This document shows positions 49,907 through 52,709 of a stretch of DNA of 52,709 nucleotides, piece after piece. Where the stretch lies: the NCBI GenBank assembly GCA_964492495.1, contig CAZBKJ010000006.1:1-52709 (forward strand), given 5' to 3'. The position numbers were made by a program, and so were the translations under genes. The notes under the pieces are model-generated. The model saw nothing but the letters and a program-made list of their open reading frames with translations, was not told the origin of the DNA and ran no database searches. The stretch is from CAZBKJ01 sp964492495 (lineage in GTDB: Bacteria; Patescibacteriota; Microgenomatia; UBA1400; UBA12028). The first letter of the stretch is position 1, and each line of letters begins with the position of its first letter.

Positions 49907-51787
49907 ATGAACTCTGTATCTACATCTAAAAAAATACTTCTTCTCTTGGGATCAATTGTTCTTGTTGGGTCTCTTTTTTTGGTGGCGAGAGGAACACAGA
50001 GGAAAAACTCAGTGGCTCCTTCCGTGGGGAACTTAGCATCAGCAGGGAACTGCTCGTATAATTTTACGATTACACCACCTCCAACACCGACCCCTCCACC
50101 AACACCAACTCCACCTCCCGGTGCAGCAAAGAAAGTGAATGTAGGGATACTACGCTATGTAGGAGAAAATCCAGATCCAAGTACGATTGCTTTTCTTGAC
50201 CAATCCCAGGCAGATTGGGAAGCACAGATGGAAAAAGCGTCAAAATTTCATGGATACAACACTCCAACCGCTTCACCACAAATTGATGTGGTCATTAAAC
50301 CAGAAAATATTATCACTCGTTATGCTCACCCAGGTCACGGAACAAATTCTGTAAATGCCCTTCGCAATATGTTGAGCCAAGATGGTAACCAGGTCTGTGA
50401 TGCCGTGACGCACGGAGGGCTTGATCAAATTTGGTACTACATTTTGCCCGGGTCAGATACAACTCCAACGAACGTAAATGATGATTATAACCAGGAATAT
50501 ACTTGGTATGACAAAGCACTTGTGAATCCATGTGGATCTAGAAGCTTTGCTGTCTTGACTGCAAACGGTGATTCTTCACGTACGACCGACCTTCATACCT
50601 TTGGGCATTTTATGGAAAATCTGTTGGTAACAGTTCAAGGAAACGATTTATTCACTGGTCGCTTCGCTGGCGTGGGATATGGACCTTACCCTGATTTTGG
50701 TTATGTTCAACAACCACCATTTAATCAAACCCCGACTAGAAGTTGTGGAAACATACACTTCGCTCCAAATACAACATCAAGTGATGATAATTATGACTTC
50801 GGCATAATGAATAAATTGACTAACCCAAACAATAATTGTCAGAATTGGAAACCTGATGGATCGGGTGGAAGCGGTGTTGCGTATGGACCTGGAGCATGGG
50901 GATGTAGTGCAGCAAGTTGCAAATCGTATGACTATTTTAATTGGTGGTTTAATAATATGCCTGTTGCAAGTCAAGGACTTACCTACAATGGAAAGACAAT
51001 TCCAAGTTGGTTCTCTTTCTTATCGGATATGGATAATACCTTTAACTCATATCTCACAGGGAATACATATCACATAACGACAGTTGTCCAACGACCTGCT
51101 CCTCCAGCCCCCGCACCCAAGTTCTCTACATCAACTGATAAGCAACTGAGTGGAACAAGCAAGAGTTGGACTCACATAACACCTGAGTCCGAACGACTTC
51201 TGATCGTTGCTGTTTCCTATCAAGCATCAACAAACCCTAGTGCACAAATTAGTCAGGCCACTTATAAAGGATTACCTTTGACATTTTTGGAAAGACAAAA
51301 GCAAGGAAATTCAACTACTGAGATGTGGTATCTCAATAATGTATCAATGGGGAGTGGAACGGTTACAGTTACATTTAACGCCAACCCGGGAGAACAAATC
51401 TTCCATGCAGTATCTGCATCGAACAGAGGGTACACAGACTTTCCATTCCGTGGGGTATCTGTTGGAGGAAGTCTAGACACCGATCCAAGCGTTCCTGATG
51501 ATATAACACTCGGAGTTGATGTCGTTGCGAGCCCTGAATATCCTGCACGATCCGATGTCTTTGCTCTTATAACAACGCAAGCCGCAAACGGAAACACGAT
51601 AGTTGCAAAGAATAGCACTCGTCCAATATCTCTTAATTCAACCCCAAATCTCCTTTCTGCTCTTTCTTTTGAAGTGGGTAACGACGAAGGTTATTCGGAA
51701 GAAGGACATTTCGGCAATTGGCATGAATGGCGTACGAAGAGCCAATTCCCTTGGAGTGGTATAGGTGTAGCAATAAACTTCAATTAG
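49907..51787 (+). CDS. Anchored surface protein with protease-like and beta domains
   Basis: About 626 aa; the ATG at 49907 is 42 nt after an extended -10 (TGC-TACAGT). Anchor (about 5-30), module SVGNLASAGNCSYNFTITPPPTPTP, stalk, then a domain (about 85-400) containing DLHTFGHFMENLL, which resembles a metallopeptidase helix HExxH with the catalytic Glu replaced by Thr. It may be inactive or a lectin-like relative. The C-terminal beta domain (about 410-626) resembles that of the preceding gene. Exported, tethered. Confidence 0.7.
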   Translation: MNSVSTSKKILLLLGSIVLVGSLFLVARGTQRKNSVAPSVGNLASAGNCSYNFTITPPPTPTPPPTPTPPPGAAKKVNVGILRYVGENPDPSTIAFLDQSQADWEAQMEKASKFHGYNTPTASPQIDVVIKPENIITRYAHPGHGTNSVNALRNMLSQDGNQVCDAVTHGGLDQIWYYILPGSDTTPTNVNDDYNQEYTWYDKALVNPCGSRSFAVLTANGDSSRTTDLHTFGHFMENLLVTVQGNDLFTGRFAGVGYGPYPDFGYVQQPPFNQTPTRSCGNIHFAPNTTSSDDNYDFGIMNKLTNPNNNCQNWKPDGSGGSGVAYGPGAWGCSAASCKSYDYFNWWFNNMPVASQGLTYNGKTIPSWFSFLSDMDNTFNSYLTGNTYHITTVVQRPAPPAPAPKFSTSTDKQLSGTSKSWTHITPESERLLIVAVSYQASTNPSAQISQATYKGLPLTFLERQKQGNSTTEMWYLNNVSMGSGTVTVTFNANPGEQIFHAVSASNRGYTDFPFRGVSVGGSLDTDPSVPDDITLGVDVVASPEYPARSDVFALITTQAANGNTIVAKNSTRPISLNSTPNLLSALSFEVGNDEGYSEEGHFGNWHEWRTKSQFPWSGIGVAINFN

Positions 51788-51955
51788 GTACACTAAAGGC
51801 TCTGCAGTCCAAACAATTGATCCTCATTTGGTGTTTCCCTATTTTCTGTGTACATTCGTTCACGCAGTGACGACATCCGTCTGTTCCTCAGTAGGATTGT
51901 TGTTTGAAAGCTGCCTAAAGAACGACAAGAGAGTGTAAAAAGTTTCCATTTCTAC

Positions 51956-52576
51956 TTAGAGCAAAACCTGCAGGATTGCGCCAACAATTGGGGAGATTAA
52001 ACTGCTGACAGCAGATCGTCCATTGTTGAGTGGAAGAATCAGCATGATGAGGATTATCGATCCATATTGATGCAGTAACTCATCCCACTCATGTGCAACG
52101 CTCTTTGGCGCAAGACCAATCAATATTTTTCCACCATCTAGAGGATGAATTGGAATCAAGTTAAAGATCGCGAGTCCAACATTGATCCTGATCACTAATG
52201 CGATGACGCTCGCAATCAGGGGAGTGAGTGGAATAACTTGCAATCCAATTGCCAGGATGAGTGCAAGGATCAGATTACTCGCAGGTCCTGCAAGTGCGAT
52301 CAGTGCTGTGTCTCGCTTTGGGTGGCGTAAGTTGTAGGGATCAAACACTACCGGTTTTCCCCAGCCAAAGCCGACAAAGAGGATCATAAGCGTTCCAAGA
52401 GGGTCTAAATGGGCAAGAGGATTCAGTGTCACCCTTCCTTGAATCCCCGGAGTAGGATCACCAAGTTTGTCTGCAACAAAGGCATGCGCGAACTCATGAA
52501 TAGTAAGTGAGATAACGAGGGCACCTGCTACCAAAAGAAACTCAAACGGACTGGACAAGAGAAGTTGGAAGAGCAT
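51956..52576 (-). CDS. M50-family site-2-type intramembrane protease
   Basis: 206 aa, membrane-embedded. Zinc motif HEFAH (His27, Glu28, His31) in the first core helix, and NLIPIHPLDGGKIL carrying the Asp of the third ligand (NPxDG type). Four to six helices; no PDZ domain, as in the small SpoIVFB/YwhC-type members. It could process membrane-bound regulators or signal peptide remnants. A TATTAT -10 lies 7 nt before the ATG. Confidence 0.93.
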   Translation of the reverse strand: MLFQLLLSSPFEFLLVAGALVISLTIHEFAHAFVADKLGDPTPGIQGRVTLNPLAHLDPLGTLMILFVGFGWGKPVVFDPYNLRHPKRDTALIALAGPASNLILALILAIGLQVIPLTPLIASVIALVIRINVGLAIFNLIPIHPLDGGKILIGLAPKSVAHEWDELLHQYGSIILIMLILPLNNGRSAVSSLISPIVGAILQVLL

Positions 52577-52582
52577 AAAAGG

Positions 52583-52589
52583 TATAATA
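52583..52589. promoter_or_regulatory. Overlapping divergent -10 elements
   Basis: GGTATAATACC reads TATAAT on the plus strand (52583-52588) and TATTAT on the minus strand (52584-52589). It drives the M50 gene leftward and probably the partial gene rightward. Confidence 0.45.
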
Positions 52590-52614
52590 CCATTCTATTG
52601 GTTGATATGCCTTT

Positions 52615-52709
52615 ATGGAACACCAACACCCAGAACGATCAGATGAGACGCATGTACTACCTCTTCGACATGTATTTACACAAGAAGAGTATCCAGACGG
52701 TACCTGTAT
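52615..52709 (+). CDS. Start of a gene cut by the window end
   Basis: Open from ATG 52615 (MEHQHPERSDETHVLPLRHV...) to the end. Another frame from ATG 52607 is also open, so the frame is not certain. Too short to identify. It is divergent from the M50 gene. Confidence 0.3.
   Translation, partial: MEHQHPERSDETHVLPLRHVFTQEEYPDGTC

Noticed and set aside
1..52709. Recoded TGA (as in Gracilibacteria/Absconditabacteria)
   Set aside because: TGA ends comEC, the CHRD gene and the 39557 regulator at conserved C-termini, and no in-frame TGA is needed in any conserved domain.

Overview
The window looks like a bacterial contig from the Patescibacteria (Candidate Phyla Radiation), most likely a Microgenomates-type lineage. 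That is inference from gene content. It combines streamlined housekeeping genes, a competence ComEA/ComEC pair, large Thr/Pro-rich secreted proteins anchored by one N-terminal membrane segment, and no outer-membrane genes. The genetic code is the standard bacterial one: TGA ends genes such as comEC, and Trp is TGG. No rRNA, CRISPR array, transposase or prophage module was seen. A run of ten N (23126-23135) marks an assembly gap inside a uridylyltransferase-like gene.

Layout. 1-4618: leuS, comEA and a nuclease-less comEC. 4619-5800: a gene-poor stretch. 5860-10416: M16 peptidase, ndk, tRNA-Pro/tRNA-Arg, a PEGA/TolB-like membrane protein and a degenerate MreB-like protein. 10842-11896: a TagA/WecG-type glycosyltransferase and a small MerR-like HTH protein. 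11897-12470: an AT-rich intergenic stretch with DnaA-box-like words. 12549-21016 (minus): the transcription/translation cluster secE-nusG-rplK-rplA-rplJ-rplL. It is split by an oppositely oriented kinase-like gene pair (17245-20069) and by a CHRD-domain secreted protein between rplA and rplJ. 21096-24540: a wall-anchored-type surface protein, the gapped nucleotidyltransferase and an MFS permease. 24541-28741: tRNA-Tyr with a tandemly duplicated 3' end, tRNA-Thr (two), a LAGLIDADG-like protein, rpmG, an EEP-family hydrolase, a GT-B-like protein and tRNA-Trp.

28848-51787 is an accessory surface region: receiver-like and DNRLRE-type proteins, a 24-residue membrane peptide, two PsbP-like paralogues, and a giant (about 2030 aa) extracellular protein. 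In the giant protein, 14 propeller-like repeats interrupt a LamG domain and are followed by FN3 domains. Next come a CHASE4/PAS histidine kinase, two response regulators and a MacB-like ABC exporter whose extracellular domain carries an SH3-like insert. A GH26-like gene broken by a single in-frame stop follows, then four neighbouring secreted proteins that share anchor or C-terminal modules. The window ends with an M50 site-2-type protease and the start of a divergent gene.

Expression. Many genes at the head of a transcription unit have a -10 hexamer only 6-8 nt before the start codon and no Shine-Dalgarno sequence, implying leaderless mRNAs. Genes inside operons carry clear AAGGAG sites. The rplJ leader is a well-formed L10-type attenuator.
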